Under the pieces are notes generated by a model. That model was not told the origin of the DNA and searched no databases. It saw only the letters and a list, made by a program, of their open reading frames with translations. A program made the translations under genes and the position numbers. From Caproiciproducens sp. NJN-50 (GTDB taxonomy: Bacteria; Bacillota; Clostridia; Oscillospirales; Acutalibacteraceae), in assembly GCF_004103755.1 (NCBI RefSeq), contig NZ_CP035283.1, forward strand, positions 744,001 through 808,000: a DNA stretch of 64,000 nucleotides, read 5' to 3'. This document shows, in pieces, positions 25,678-34,785 of the stretch. Numbering within the stretch: the stretch's first letter is position 1; every line of letters begins with the position of its first letter.

Positions 25678-26631
25678 ATGGAACCAATGGCCTATCTCTC
25701 CTCTCTCGACCCCATGAATTTTCTCACAGCCGTTCCGGGCAATGTCGCGCAGGGCATTATTTGGGGGATCATGGCTCTGGGGGTATTCATCACGTTCCGG
25801 CTGCTGAATTTCGCGGATCTGACGGTGGACGGCACCTTTGCAACAGGCGGCGCCGTGGCGGTCGTTCTGATTCTTGCGGACCTGCCGGTTCCGCTGGCTC
25901 TCGCCGCCGCTGTGGCCGCGGGGTTTGCCGCGGGGCTTGTCACCGGCCTGCTCAACACCGTTCTGGGAATTCCGGACATCCTCGCGGGGATTCTGACTCA
26001 GATTTCGCTCTGGTCGGTGAACCTGGTTGTCCTGAGCGGCGCAAACAAGGCGGTAAACGTGGATAAATATCCGTTGATCGTGACACTGCGGAATGTTGAA
26101 AGCTCCATTGTCACAGCGCTTGTTTTCGCGGCGGTTTTGATCTGCGTCCTGTACTGGTATTTCGGCACAGAGCAGGGAAGCGCCATCCGGGCCACCGGCA
26201 GCAACCCTCAGATGGCAAAGGCGCAGGGAATCAATATTGATTTTATGAAAGTGCTTGCAATCAGCTTATCCAACGGGCTGGTCGGGCTTTCCGGCGGACT
26301 CCTGGCACAGTATCAGGGATTCGCTGACATCAAAATGGGGCAGGGGTCCATCGTTATCGGGCTGGCCGCCGTCATTATCGGGGAGGTCCTGGGGGACGCG
26401 CTTCTCGGCAAACACATGAATTTCGCTTACCGCCTGATTTTTGTCGTGTTCGGCGGAGTCGTTTACTATCTGGTCATCGGCCTTGTCATGTGGCTGAAAA
26501 TGCCGACGGACCTGCTCAAACTGCTTACGGCCGTGATTGTGGCGATTTTTTTGGCTGTCCCGTATCTCAGGGCAAAGTCGAAAAATTCTTTTGCCCTTGC
26601 CGGCAGGAGGGGAGCGCGGAAAAATGCTTGA
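25678..26631 (+). CDS. ABC transporter permease (TrpY-like)
   Basis: This integral membrane protein of 317 residues has about 8-9 hydrophobic segments. It belongs to the BPD_transp_2 group: FRLLNFADLTVDGTFATGG, GLLNTVLGIPDILAGILTQI and GSAIRATGSNPQMAKAQGI are typical of branched-chain/Trp-type importer permeases. RBS AAGGAAA precedes ATG 25678. Its 3' end overlaps the ATPase start by 8 bp (ATGCTTGA), indicating translational coupling. Confidence 0.9.
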   Translation: MEPMAYLSSLDPMNFLTAVPGNVAQGIIWGIMALGVFITFRLLNFADLTVDGTFATGGAVAVVLILADLPVPLALAAAVAAGFAAGLVTGLLNTVLGIPDILAGILTQISLWSVNLVVLSGANKAVNVDKYPLIVTLRNVESSIVTALVFAAVLICVLYWYFGTEQGSAIRATGSNPQMAKAQGINIDFMKVLAISLSNGLVGLSGGLLAQYQGFADIKMGQGSIVIGLAAVIIGEVLGDALLGKHMNFAYRLIFVVFGGVVYYLVIGLVMWLKMPTDLLKLLTAVIVAIFLAVPYLRAKSKNSFALAGRRGARKNA

Positions 26632-27418
26632 GTTATGTAAGGTCTGCAAAACATTCAACATTGGCACGGTCAATGAAAAAACAGCTCTCTGCGGAGTTGA
26701 TCTCCATCTGGACGAAGGGGATTTTGTCACCGTGATCGGGGGCAACGGCGCGGGGAAATCCACTTTGCTGAACGCCATCGCAGGGGTCTGGCCCGTGGAC
26801 GAAGGGACCATTTCCATTGGCGGCGCGGACGTGACCGGCCTGCCGGAATATAAGCGCGCGCCGTACATTGGCCGGGTTTTTCAGGACCCGATGATGGGGA
26901 CGGCCGCCAATATGGAAATCGAGGAAAATCTGGCTCTGGCTTTTCGCCGCGGCAGCAGGCGCGCATTGCGGTGGGGAGTCACCAGATCCGAGCGCGAACA
27001 ATATCACGAAGCGCTGAAAAAACTCGGGCTTGGGCTGGAGGAACACATGACCGCCAAAGTAGGACTGCTTTCCGGCGGCCAGCGACAGGCTCTCACGCTG
27101 CTGATGGCTACGCTGCAAAAGCCGAGGCTTTTGCTCCTCGATGAGCACACTGCGGCGCTGGATCCCGCGACTGCCGCGAAAGTACTGGAGCTTTCCGATC
27201 AGTTTGTCGCGGAAAACAATTTAACGGCTATGATGATCACCCACAATATGACGGATGCCATCCGTCACGGAAATCGGCTGCTGATGATGAATGCGGGAAA
27301 AATTATCCTTGATATTTCCGGAGAGGAGAAAAAGAAGCTGAAAAAGGCCGATCTGCTCCAAAAATTTGCGGAGATTGCCGGTGTGCAGGAAGAGACGGAC
27401 GAAGTCCTTTTGTCATAA
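26624..27418 (+). CDS. ABC transporter ATP-binding protein (TrpZ-like)
   Basis: The product is 264 residues. GGNGAGKST is Walker A, LLSGGQRQALTLLMA the signature, and LLLLDEHTAALDP Walker B with the D-loop; the switch His is in ITHNMTDA. All catalytic residues are intact. The start is ATG 26624 with GGAGGGGAG upstream; the frame is open further 5' inside the permease gene. It energises uptake by the preceding permease and lipoprotein. Transcription ends at the hairpin 27558-27608. Confidence 0.92.
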   Translation: MLELCKVCKTFNIGTVNEKTALCGVDLHLDEGDFVTVIGGNGAGKSTLLNAIAGVWPVDEGTISIGGADVTGLPEYKRAPYIGRVFQDPMMGTAANMEIEENLALAFRRGSRRALRWGVTRSEREQYHEALKKLGLGLEEHMTAKVGLLSGGQRQALTLLMATLQKPRLLLLDEHTAALDPATAAKVLELSDQFVAENNLTAMMITHNMTDAIRHGNRLLMMNAGKIILDISGEEKKKLKKADLLQKFAEIAGVQEETDEVLLS

Positions 27419-27557
27419 CGGTGCATGGAACACTGGTAACGGGAAACACGGCAGCTGATGCATCAAAAACAACAGTCGAAAGCAAATTATACCCAATCCA
27501 TATGGGGATGGACAAGCCAGCAAACGGATTGCGGATATTTTGGACCGATGAAAAAGA

Positions 27558-27608
27558 CCCTTTCCCAAATGACTGGCTTAACCAGCGTTTTGGGAAAGGG
27601 CCTTTTTT
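27558..27608. terminator. Bidirectional terminator between convergent genes
   Basis: CCCTTTCCCAAA (27558-27569) pairs with TTTGGGAAAGGG (27589-27600). A T-run follows on the plus strand (CCTTTTTT), and the minus strand continues TCTTTTT. It serves the ABC operon and the convergent YitT gene. Confidence 0.8.
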
Positions 27609-27661
27609 ACTTGACTTAGTTTACCGGCATGTGATGTGAAGGTGTATGATCTGATCCTTTT

Positions 27662-28549
27662 CTACCGTACTTCGAGACGCCTTTCAAACTTTCCAAGGAT
27701 CATGTTCGGAGAAACAACAAAAGCGAAAACCTTCGGATCTTCCTGAAGAAGGAATCTTTTCAGAAACTGCCATTCGTATTTGTTGATGACCATCATATGA
27801 ACCAGCTGTCCCTGCCGGGTAAATTCTCCCCAGCCGCTCCAGCTGGTCATTCCTCTGCCCGTAAAATCTATCAGCTTTTTGCCGAGCTCCGGACTTTTGG
27901 ATATGATGAACACCGTAAGCTTGATGTTTTGGTCGTGCACTTTATCCATGACGACAGCCGCGATGAATGAAAATACAAGCGAATAAGCGGCTGTCTCCAG
28001 ATTGAGCTTCACAGCCGCGAAGAGATAGACACAGATGTTTATGATGAGACCGATCTTTCCAACGCTGAAACCAGGATACTTCTTGGAGCAGACCATTCCC
28101 ACCACATCTGTCCCGCCTCCGGAACCACCTTCCCTGAGCGACAGGCCCACGCCATAGCCGGAGATGGCCCCGCCGATCACGCTGTTTAGCAGGGCGTCTG
28201 AAAACAGAGGCGCCGGCGGAGACGGAAGCACCGTCATCAGGAAGGACTGAACGCACACGGCGATGATCGTGCGAATAATGAATTTGCGTCCCACCACGCT
28301 CAGGCCCATGAATACCAGCGGAATATTCATCAGCCAGACGATAATGCCCACGATATCGATATTTGCGGGCACGGGAATCCCGCACATATCGGAGATCACC
28401 CACTTGATTATCTGCGCGATTCCGGTAAAGCCCCCGCTGTAGAGTCCTGCGGGAACTAAAAAGAACCTGTAAGCCGCGGAAAACAAGGCTACGCCGGCTA
28501 AGACATACAGCATATGTAACCATTCCTTGTTTTGCGCTGCTTTTTTCAT
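27662..28549 (-). CDS. YitT family membrane protein
   Basis: The protein has five or six membrane segments in the N-terminal 190 residues (FLVPAGLYSGGFTGIAQII, GVGLSLREGGSGGGTDVVG are the family marks). A cytosolic DUF2179 domain follows, from about residue 205 (KLTVFIISKSPELGKKLID) to the end. The function of this widespread Firmicute family is not established. A TTG at 28573 extends the frame, but ATG 28549 is preferred as the usual family length; neither has a strong RBS. It lies downstream of the frl cluster on the same strand, 105 bp after the SIS gene. Confidence 0.82.
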   Translation of the reverse strand: MKKAAQNKEWLHMLYVLAGVALFSAAYRFFLVPAGLYSGGFTGIAQIIKWVISDMCGIPVPANIDIVGIIVWLMNIPLVFMGLSVVGRKFIIRTIIAVCVQSFLMTVLPSPPAPLFSDALLNSVIGGAISGYGVGLSLREGGSGGGTDVVGMVCSKKYPGFSVGKIGLIINICVYLFAAVKLNLETAAYSLVFSFIAAVVMDKVHDQNIKLTVFIISKSPELGKKLIDFTGRGMTSWSGWGEFTRQGQLVHMMVINKYEWQFLKRFLLQEDPKVFAFVVSPNMILGKFERRLEVR

Positions 28550-28654
28550 GTTTTTTATGTCAGCCTTTTCCAAATATTTATTTAGAGATATCCGTCTTCC
28601 TCACGGCAAGATTTTAGGCCTTCAAATTCTCTGCTTGTATAGAAAAAACAAGGA

Positions 28655-29620
28655 TTAGTATTCCAGTTTCCACATGTATCTTCTCATGGTCAGCGGATGG
28701 CTGCGGGCAATCGCGATCTGTTCCGCATATACTCTCATCACGGCGCTCAGCACCATGGGGTTAAAATACTCCGCTACGGACGGCGGAAGAGATCCCACTC
28801 CGAAATCCTTCCCGTCCACGATAGTCGCCTTGGCCTGAAAGCGGAGAAGAAATTCCATGGCGCGTGCGTCCAGGGCGCGCGTGCGGCCTTCGTTCATCAG
28901 CAGGATGAAAGGAACGTCCTTATCCACGATTTCGAACGGGCCGTGGAAAAATTCTCCGTCGTGGAAACAGCCGGAGTTGATCCACTGCATTTCCATCATC
29001 AGGCACAGAGAGAACGTATATGCCACGCACTGTGTCGCGCCCGAGCTCATCACATATACGACCGGGGCGTCCTTGTAATCTTCCGCGAACTTCTTTGCGG
29101 CGGGGACAACAAAGGAAACGGCGTTTTCGATCATGCCATAGATCTTGCCGAAAGCCGTCTGCATATCCTCGTAATGTTCATATCCCTCATACTGATTTAA
29201 GATTTCCACGGAGAGATCGAGCACATTTACCATCTTTTCCAGTTTTGCCGCGTAGCTCTTTTCAAAACCATGCACGATCACATAATCCGCGTTCTTCGCG
29301 AGGGGTGAATCCGCCTTGTGGGTAACCGCTATGACTTTAGCGCCCTTTTCCATCGCCAGCCTGGACGCGGCTACGGTCTCCGGCGTGTTTCCGCCGAGGG
29401 AACAGGTGATTACAATAGCGGTACTGTCCACGGCGGCCGGTGTTGCGTGTACAAATTCATTGGCCGTAAAATGACCGATGCGAAGCGCTTTTGAGTTTTC
29501 CTCAAGAAAGTATTTCCCGGGATAGAGCTCCGCTTTCGATGCGCCGCAACCCACATAATACACGGACTTGATGTCCGGGGTCTCTTTTTTAATTTCCGAA
29601 ATAATTTTTTTTGCTTCCAT
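28655..29620 (-). CDS. SIS-domain sugar-phosphate deglycase/isomerase, FrlB-like (second copy)
   Basis: The 321-residue protein contains two SIS domains. VYYVGCGASKAELYPGKYF and ITCSLGGNTPETVAASRLA form the phosphosugar site of the first; YVMSSGATQCVAYTFSLCLM and SGCFHDGEFFHGPFE mark the second. EFFHGPFE is the catalytic stretch of FrlB/GfrF-type deglycases, which split 6-phosphofructosamines into glucose 6-phosphate and the amine. RBS AGAGGGATA precedes ATG 29620. It has its own consensus promoter and is a distant paralogue of the gene at 36389. The second enzyme may serve another Amadori compound. Confidence 0.85.
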   Translation of the reverse strand: MEAKKIISEIKKETPDIKSVYYVGCGASKAELYPGKYFLEENSKALRIGHFTANEFVHATPAAVDSTAIVITCSLGGNTPETVAASRLAMEKGAKVIAVTHKADSPLAKNADYVIVHGFEKSYAAKLEKMVNVLDLSVEILNQYEGYEHYEDMQTAFGKIYGMIENAVSFVVPAAKKFAEDYKDAPVVYVMSSGATQCVAYTFSLCLMMEMQWINSGCFHDGEFFHGPFEIVDKDVPFILLMNEGRTRALDARAMEFLLRFQAKATIVDGKDFGVGSLPPSVAEYFNPMVLSAVMRVYAEQIAIARSHPLTMRRYMWKLEY

Positions 29621-29681
29621 TTTTATCCCTCTCAGTATTTTGTGGTCTACCCGCCCGGCAGACGCAACAATGGTATTATTT

Positions 29682-29720
29682 TGTTATAACTATTATAATA
29701 CAATTGATGGCACATGTCAA
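29682..29720 (-). promoter_or_regulatory. Consensus promoter for the second SIS gene with TGTTATA motif
   Basis: On the minus strand TTGACA (29715-29720), 17 bp, TATAAT (29692-29697). The plus-strand heptamer TGTTATA (29682-29688), which recurs at the two other promoters of the frl cluster, lies just downstream. It is a candidate site for the GntR repressor. Confidence 0.75.
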
Positions 29721-29723
29721 ACA

Positions 29724-30401
29724 TTACTGCGCGCTTTTTTCTTTCCGCTCTTTGCTCATCAGCGGAATCGCGTCCGCGACAGAGGCGATCTCAACGTCCG
29801 CTTTTCTGCGGTCGAACGGAAACCGGTGGTCGATCAGCGCCGCTACCCTTGTCCCCGCCTGGTTTGCGGCTTCTATTCCGACGGTGGAATCCTCAATGAC
29901 CAGGCATTCTTCCGGAGCTACCCTCAGCCTTTTGGCCGTCTCAAGATAGACGTCCGGATACGGCTTCGGCCTGATGCAGTCCTCGCCGCTGACGACCACA
30001 TCCAGGCTGTCAAAGATCCCCACTTCCGTAAGGATCGCTTTCACTTTTTTATATTCCGTTGAAGAGGCCACCGCCGTTCTGATGCCGTTTGTCCGGGCAT
30101 AGGAAAGCACGTCCCTGACAGCCGGCCTGAAGAGCTTCAGATAGTCGATGTTTTCACAGTGGCGGGGGATCCACTGGAGGCGGTACTCTTCTTTCATTTC
30201 TTCCGCGCTTTTCCCGGATCCGGATACCTTCGCAACGATATCCCAGACCTCTTTCGTCCCTCTCCCTACGATATCGTTCAAATCCTCCTCTTTTGCCGAA
30301 GAATTGAATTTCCGGACATATTGAAGAATGCGCTGCTGATTCACAGGCTCCGTATCCACAATCACGCCGTCCATATCGAAAATTACCGCCTTCATCCTCA
30401 T
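29724..30401 (-). CDS. HAD-superfamily hydrolase, beta-phosphoglucomutase-like
   Basis: The product is 225 residues. VIFDMDGVIVDTEP is HAD motif I with both Asp residues, AVASSTEYKKVKAIL is motif II, and RPKPYPDVYLETAKRL leading to CLVIEDSTVGIEAANQAG covers motifs III and IV. The cap is the C1 helical type of beta-PGM-like phosphatases. The ATG at 30401 overlaps the permease stop as TGATG, so it is translationally coupled to the sugar importer. It may dephosphorylate or isomerise a sugar phosphate from the frl pathway; the substrate is not predictable. Confidence 0.88.
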   Translation of the reverse strand: MRMKAVIFDMDGVIVDTEPVNQQRILQYVRKFNSSAKEEDLNDIVGRGTKEVWDIVAKVSGSGKSAEEMKEEYRLQWIPRHCENIDYLKLFRPAVRDVLSYARTNGIRTAVASSTEYKKVKAILTEVGIFDSLDVVVSGEDCIRPKPYPDVYLETAKRLRVAPEECLVIEDSTVGIEAANQAGTRVAALIDHRFPFDRRKADVEIASVADAIPLMSKERKEKSAQ

Positions 30402-31234
30402 CAGCCTTTCACCGCTCCGGCGGTAAGCCCGCGTACGAATTGCTTCGACATGCAAAAGAACAGGATGATTAACGGCAGCGATGCGATAATCAGGCCGGCC
30501 AGCGTCGTCGTGTAGTCGATTTTCAGGTCTCCTCTAAATGTCATCAGGCCGATTGGGATCGTCTGTATTGCCTTATTGTTCAGGAATACATTCGCAAAGA
30601 GGAATTCATTCCATACGAAATTCAGGTTTACGATGGCGCAGGAGGCAAAGATCGGCTTGCTGATCGGAACGATGATCTTTGTGAATATCTGGAAGCTGTT
30701 GTACCCGTCCACAATCGCCGCCTCTTCCAATTCGGCCGGGATCGATATGAAATAAGCGCGCATCAGGAACACGGTGAATGGAATCCGGAATGCGATATAC
30801 GGCAAAATGACCGCAAAATAGGTATCGTAGATTTGCAGCGCTTTCAGCATTTTATACAGCGGAACCAGCGCCACCTGCTCGGAAAGCGCCATTCCGCCGA
30901 GCACGATGATGAAGATGATTCCGACTCCTTTGGCTTTGAACCTTGTGAGTCCGTAAGCGAGAAGTGAAGAGAAAATGAGGATTGCGCAGAGCGAGATCGA
31001 GCTTACCAGGACCGAGTTGCCGAAATATTTGTACAGGCCCAGCTTCCACGCTTTGGCATAATTGTCGAATCTCCATACCTGCGGCAGGGAAAGGGAGTTC
31101 TTGAATAGTTCCTGATTGGTTTTCAAGGAGTTCAGAATGATCCAGAAAAGAGGAGCAAAGATCACGACGCACAGGAGGATGCAAAGCAGATTGAGAAGAA
31201 CTTTGGATGTGAAATGATGATTCATAGTTTTCAT
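30401..31234 (-). CDS. frlM: Sugar ABC transporter permease, MalG/FrlM type
   Basis: The 277-residue membrane protein has six predicted segments. EEAAIVDGYNSFQIFTKIIV is the EAA loop that contacts the ATPase. It ends in RGLTAGAVKG, the usual end of carbohydrate permeases of the CUT1 family. It is 16 bp from the partner permease and overlaps the HAD gene by one base. No ATPase gene is in this cluster, so a shared MsmK/FrlP-type ATPase elsewhere must energise it. Confidence 0.9.
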   Translation of the reverse strand: MKTMNHHFTSKVLLNLLCILLCVVIFAPLFWIILNSLKTNQELFKNSLSLPQVWRFDNYAKAWKLGLYKYFGNSVLVSSISLCAILIFSSLLAYGLTRFKAKGVGIIFIIVLGGMALSEQVALVPLYKMLKALQIYDTYFAVILPYIAFRIPFTVFLMRAYFISIPAELEEAAIVDGYNSFQIFTKIIVPISKPIFASCAIVNLNFVWNEFLFANVFLNNKAIQTIPIGLMTFRGDLKIDYTTTLAGLIIASLPLIILFFCMSKQFVRGLTAGAVKG

Positions 31235-31250
31235 ATCTCTTTTGCCACCT

Positions 31251-32132
31251 TCAGTCCTTTCCCGATCTCGTTACTTTTAACTGCAGCACGGAAAGCACGA
31301 CTGTGATCACAAAGATGAATACGCCGGTCACGGCGGCCATTCCGAGGTCGTCATGCAGGAAAGCCTGCTGATACAGGAACAGTCCGAGAACCTGGGAACT
31401 GTTTCCGGGCCCGCCGCTCGTTGTGGAGTAAACTTCCGTGTACAGCTTAAACGCGCCGATAACCGTAATGATGGAGCATACCAAAAGCTGTTCCTTGGCC
31501 TGGGGGATCAGGATGCTGACCGCTCTTCTCACCGGACCCGCCCCGTCGATCGCGGCCGCTTCGGCGTAATCCTCCGGGACGTTTTGAAAAGCGACGGCCA
31601 TCAGCAGGGTGATATATCCTGTAAACTGCCACTGGCTCATGGCGATGATGCAGTAAATCGCAAGCTTGGAATCACCCAGCCATGCTTTCCCGGGCAAGTG
31701 CATTGCTTTCAGCAGAGAGTTTATGAAGCCGACGTTGGGCTCGTAGATAAACGTAAACATCAGGCCTACCGCCACCAGCGAGATAAGCGACGGCATAAAA
31801 TAAATATTGCGGAAAATGCCTCTCATTTTTTTCCCGATCGCGGAGCCTTCCAGGATCAGCGCCATGACCGTTCCGAACCCGACCTGAACGATCAGGGAAA
31901 TGATGCAGTACAGCCCGTTGTTTTTAAGCATGACGGGAAAGGTATCGTCTGTAAAAAATCTCCGGTAATTGTCCAGACCGACAAAGGTCGCCCCGGCGGA
32001 ATAGGAGGAAAGCCGGAAAAAGCTGTATCCTATATTCATGAGAACCGGGATATAGACAAAGAACAGAACCATGATGAGTCCGGGAAACATGTAGAGATAT
32101 GGGACATATTTCCTTGTTTTCAAATTCTTCAC
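31251..32132 (-). CDS. frlN: Sugar ABC transporter permease, MalF/FrlN type
   Basis: The 293-residue CUT1 permease has six membrane segments. YLYMFPGLIMVLFFVYIPVL is the first, and DYAEAAAIDGAGPVRRAVSI is the EAA loop. It follows the binding protein after a 155-bp gap with a stable hairpin and precedes the second permease. In Bacillus subtilis the frl locus has the same order of binding protein and two permeases next to deglycase and kinase. Confidence 0.9.
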   Translation of the reverse strand: MKNLKTRKYVPYLYMFPGLIMVLFFVYIPVLMNIGYSFFRLSSYSAGATFVGLDNYRRFFTDDTFPVMLKNNGLYCIISLIVQVGFGTVMALILEGSAIGKKMRGIFRNIYFMPSLISLVAVGLMFTFIYEPNVGFINSLLKAMHLPGKAWLGDSKLAIYCIIAMSQWQFTGYITLLMAVAFQNVPEDYAEAAAIDGAGPVRRAVSILIPQAKEQLLVCSIITVIGAFKLYTEVYSTTSGGPGNSSQVLGLFLYQQAFLHDDLGMAAVTGVFIFVITVVLSVLQLKVTRSGKD

Positions 32133-32148
32133 CTGCTTTTTTGAAATA

Positions 32149-32178
32149 CGGGCAGGTCTCCTTGAGGAAGCCTGCCCG
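32149..32178 (-). other. Intercistronic hairpin between binding protein and permease genes
   Basis: CGGGCAGG (32149-32156) pairs with CCTGCCCG (32171-32178) around a 14-base loop. There is only a weak T-run. Such hairpins commonly keep binding protein mRNA in excess over permease mRNA. Confidence 0.55.
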
Positions 32179-32287
32179 CAGTTGCTTTATATCAGGGGGT
32201 TACAGCTGTTTTTCGTTTTATTTTAATGACACATACTTCACGCCGGGAATACCGGGCATTCCAGAGACATACGCCGGAAACTTGTGT

Positions 32288-33643
32288 TTACTGGCTTGAG
32301 CTTCCGGTTTGAACCAGTTTCTGCGCTTCTTTCGCCTTATCCTGGATCTTTTTCAACGCGTTTTCCGGTGTGACGGAACCGTTTGAAAGGTTGGATACTT
32401 CCTCCTGGTACTCTTCGGATACGGTGGAGTACAGCGCATTGTCGAGCCACTCGCTCATGTCTTTCGCTTCGCTTACGACCTGATAGCCATCGATCAAAGA
32501 CTGATCCTTCAGCCCGTTCGTCGTGTCCTTCGCAGCGTTGAACCAGCCGATCTTCTGGCATTGCTCGGTGCCTACGTCTTTCCCGAGGAACCACTTTAAG
32601 AATTCCACGCACTCGTCCGGGTACTTGGTTTTTGAAGAGATGACGAATCCTTCGGGGGCGCCCGTCAGAATATCCTGGTTGCCCTTTGCGCCGGCGATCT
32701 GCGGGAATTTGAACATGCCGAATTTCAGATCCGGGCCGTCGGTCTTGATATACGGAATTTCAATCAGCTCTCCGTAATAGATGGCCGCCTGACCCATAGC
32801 GAACATGGATCTTGCCATATCCGGCTTTACGCCGTCCGGATTCTCCGTCATGTATGGAAGGAGCTTCTGGTAATACTGCATGGCCTGGACATAGCCGGGG
32901 TCCGTGAATTTACCGGATGCAGGCTCATAGTCCTTCGCTCTGATCTCGTCCGGAACGAAAATCTGGTTCAAGGTTCCAATGTAGTGGAGACCCGCCCATG
33001 GCTCGGAATTGCCGTATGCGATCGGCGTTACGCCGGCCGTCTTCAGCTTCGCGCAGGCAGCGAGCAGATCGTCGAAAGTCTTCGGAGCTTCGACCCCGTT
33101 CTTCGAAAAGAGCTCCGTATTGTAGAAGAAGAGCTTGCAGTCAAGACGGAACGGAATGCCGTACACCATACCGTCTTTATTCGTATAGATACTCATTTGG
33201 TTCGCAAGCAGTGAATTCTTCCACTCCGCGTCTTTATCCAGATAAGGCGTCAGATCCAGGATCAGTTTTTCACGAATAAATCTCTCCGTGAAATCACCCG
33301 CCCAGCTGAAGAAGATATCCGGCGTGTCATCGCCACCCACGACGACTTTGATCTTTTCCTTGTAATCCTGGTTCTGCGCGCTTGAGATCTCGAACTTGAT
33401 GTCGGGATGAGACGCTTCATACTCGTGAAGCTTGCCTTCAATGAAACTGTTGTAGGGCTCGTCCGGGAAACGATGGAAGAACTTGATCACTTTTTTTCCG
33501 CCCGTGGAAGCCGTGCTTGCCGCCGAGCTTCCGCCGGCCGATGCGGTTCCGGAGCCAGAGCTTCCGCCGCATGCGGCAAAGGAAATTGCCATAATACAGG
33601 CCATGGTTAATCCGACTGCTTTTTTCAGTATCCCTTTTTTCAT
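32288..33643 (-). CDS. frlO: Sugar-type extracellular substrate-binding lipoprotein, FrlO-like
   Basis: The 451-residue family 1 binding protein has the signal MKKGILKKAVGLTMACIMAI and lipobox FAACGG, followed by a Ser/Gly/Ala-rich linker. KFFHRFPDEPYNSFIEGKLHE opens the mature domain, and DDTPDIFFSWAGDFTERFI is the conserved family segment. It delivers a ligand to the FrlN/FrlM pair. Its position 45 bp after a fructoselysine-kinase-like gene suggests fructosamines as ligand. RBS GGAGAGG precedes ATG 33643. Confidence 0.88.
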   Translation of the reverse strand: MKKGILKKAVGLTMACIMAISFAACGGSSGSGTASAGGSSAASTASTGGKKVIKFFHRFPDEPYNSFIEGKLHEYEASHPDIKFEISSAQNQDYKEKIKVVVGGDDTPDIFFSWAGDFTERFIREKLILDLTPYLDKDAEWKNSLLANQMSIYTNKDGMVYGIPFRLDCKLFFYNTELFSKNGVEAPKTFDDLLAACAKLKTAGVTPIAYGNSEPWAGLHYIGTLNQIFVPDEIRAKDYEPASGKFTDPGYVQAMQYYQKLLPYMTENPDGVKPDMARSMFAMGQAAIYYGELIEIPYIKTDGPDLKFGMFKFPQIAGAKGNQDILTGAPEGFVISSKTKYPDECVEFLKWFLGKDVGTEQCQKIGWFNAAKDTTNGLKDQSLIDGYQVVSEAKDMSEWLDNALYSTVSEEYQEEVSNLSNGSVTPENALKKIQDKAKEAQKLVQTGSSSQ

Positions 33644-33688
33644 ACTTACCTCTCCTTTCGGGTCCTTACTTTGAATATCCCTTTATTC

Positions 33689-34624
33689 TCACACGCTCTC
33701 CTTTTTCATGACCTTTCTATCTTCTTCCGTCAAATCGATCTGTTTTCCGAATCCGAAGGAACCGTCTCTCTGACATTGAGCGGAAGAAAAAACCGAAGCC
33801 CTGTAAAGGCTTGAGCGTATCAGACAATCCTTATATTCTGCGGCGGTCGTGATTCCCCGGTTTCCGGAATCCGGGCCGAAATCAACAGCATCTTTGATTC
33901 CATCGATATAATTTGTCAGGAAACATGCGATAAAGGCATCTCCGGCCCCCATGGTATCCCTGGCCTTGACCAGGAGGGGGGACTGCTCATAGAAATTGCC
34001 GTCGACCTGAACAAACGCGCCTTTCGAACCCCGTGTTGCGATGACGATATGTCCGCATCCGAAATCCATGATTTTTTTCATTGCAGCCCGGATCCCGGCT
34101 TCATCCTGATCGCCGCAGGAAATCTCCGCGCAGTCGATATAGGGACAGCAGCCGCGCAGGTAGTTGTCGTCCGTCCGATTGGAAAAATCCATGGATACGA
34201 ACTTCGCCGCCCTCCGGATCGCCGGCAGCTGAGGCTCCAGATAGCTGTACACGCTCGTATGGACCAGATCGAATCCGCTGATGTACTCCTCGTCCATCTC
34301 CGTCAGCGCCGGAGGCTTCTCTCTGGAGATTCCGCCATGATTGCCCGTCAGGAATACGCGGTCCCCGTTAACCAGCTGGACGCGGGCACAGCCGTTGTTT
34401 CCATGCTCGAAGCGGCAGTGCGAAAGATCAAGGCCGATTTCCGCCGCGGTCTCGTAGACATGCTTTCCGACCATGTCGTCCCCGAAGGTCCCGAGGTATG
34501 CTGCCTGTGCGCCGAACATTCTGCTGAATACCGCCACGTTCAGGGCGTTGCCGCCCGGATAGATGGTTGAGATATGAAGATATTTATCGCAGACGTTATC
34601 ACCGATCCCCAAAGTTCTGATCAT
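33689..34624 (-). CDS. frlD: PfkB-family kinase, fructoselysine 6-kinase-like
   Basis: The product is 311 residues. IYPGGNALNVAVFSRMFGA is the first PfkB signature and KARDTMGAGDAFIACFLTNY the second, with the catalytic Asp in GAGD. The opening MIRTLGIGDNVCDKYLHIST resembles FrlD. About 50 residues follow the usual kinase end, a little longer than FrlD. It would phosphorylate an imported fructosamine at O6 before cleavage by the SIS deglycases. It has its own promoter (34677-34706) and AAGGAAG before ATG 34624. Confidence 0.88.
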   Translation of the reverse strand: MIRTLGIGDNVCDKYLHISTIYPGGNALNVAVFSRMFGAQAAYLGTFGDDMVGKHVYETAAEIGLDLSHCRFEHGNNGCARVQLVNGDRVFLTGNHGGISREKPPALTEMDEEYISGFDLVHTSVYSYLEPQLPAIRRAAKFVSMDFSNRTDDNYLRGCCPYIDCAEISCGDQDEAGIRAAMKKIMDFGCGHIVIATRGSKGAFVQVDGNFYEQSPLLVKARDTMGAGDAFIACFLTNYIDGIKDAVDFGPDSGNRGITTAAEYKDCLIRSSLYRASVFSSAQCQRDGSFGFGKQIDLTEEDRKVMKKESV

Positions 34625-34676
34625 AGTAGAAACTTCCTTATGACATATTATAATGTATTGCTAATTCATTTTATAT

Positions 34677-34706
34677 TGTTATATCATATATATAATAAAT
34701 TGACAA
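34677..34706 (-). promoter_or_regulatory. Promoter of the kinase and importer genes with TGTTATA motif
   Basis: On the minus strand TTGTCA (34701-34706), 17 bp, TATAAC (34678-34683). The plus-strand heptamer TGTTATA (34677-34683) overlaps the -10. The same heptamer occurs at the promoters at 29682 and 37401. Confidence 0.65.
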
Positions 34707-34785
34707 TAGCTATTCAACCGCCGGAAGAAAAATTGTTAATTTGTTAAGCTTGTACATGGAATTTTTGTTGGATATTGCCTGAGGG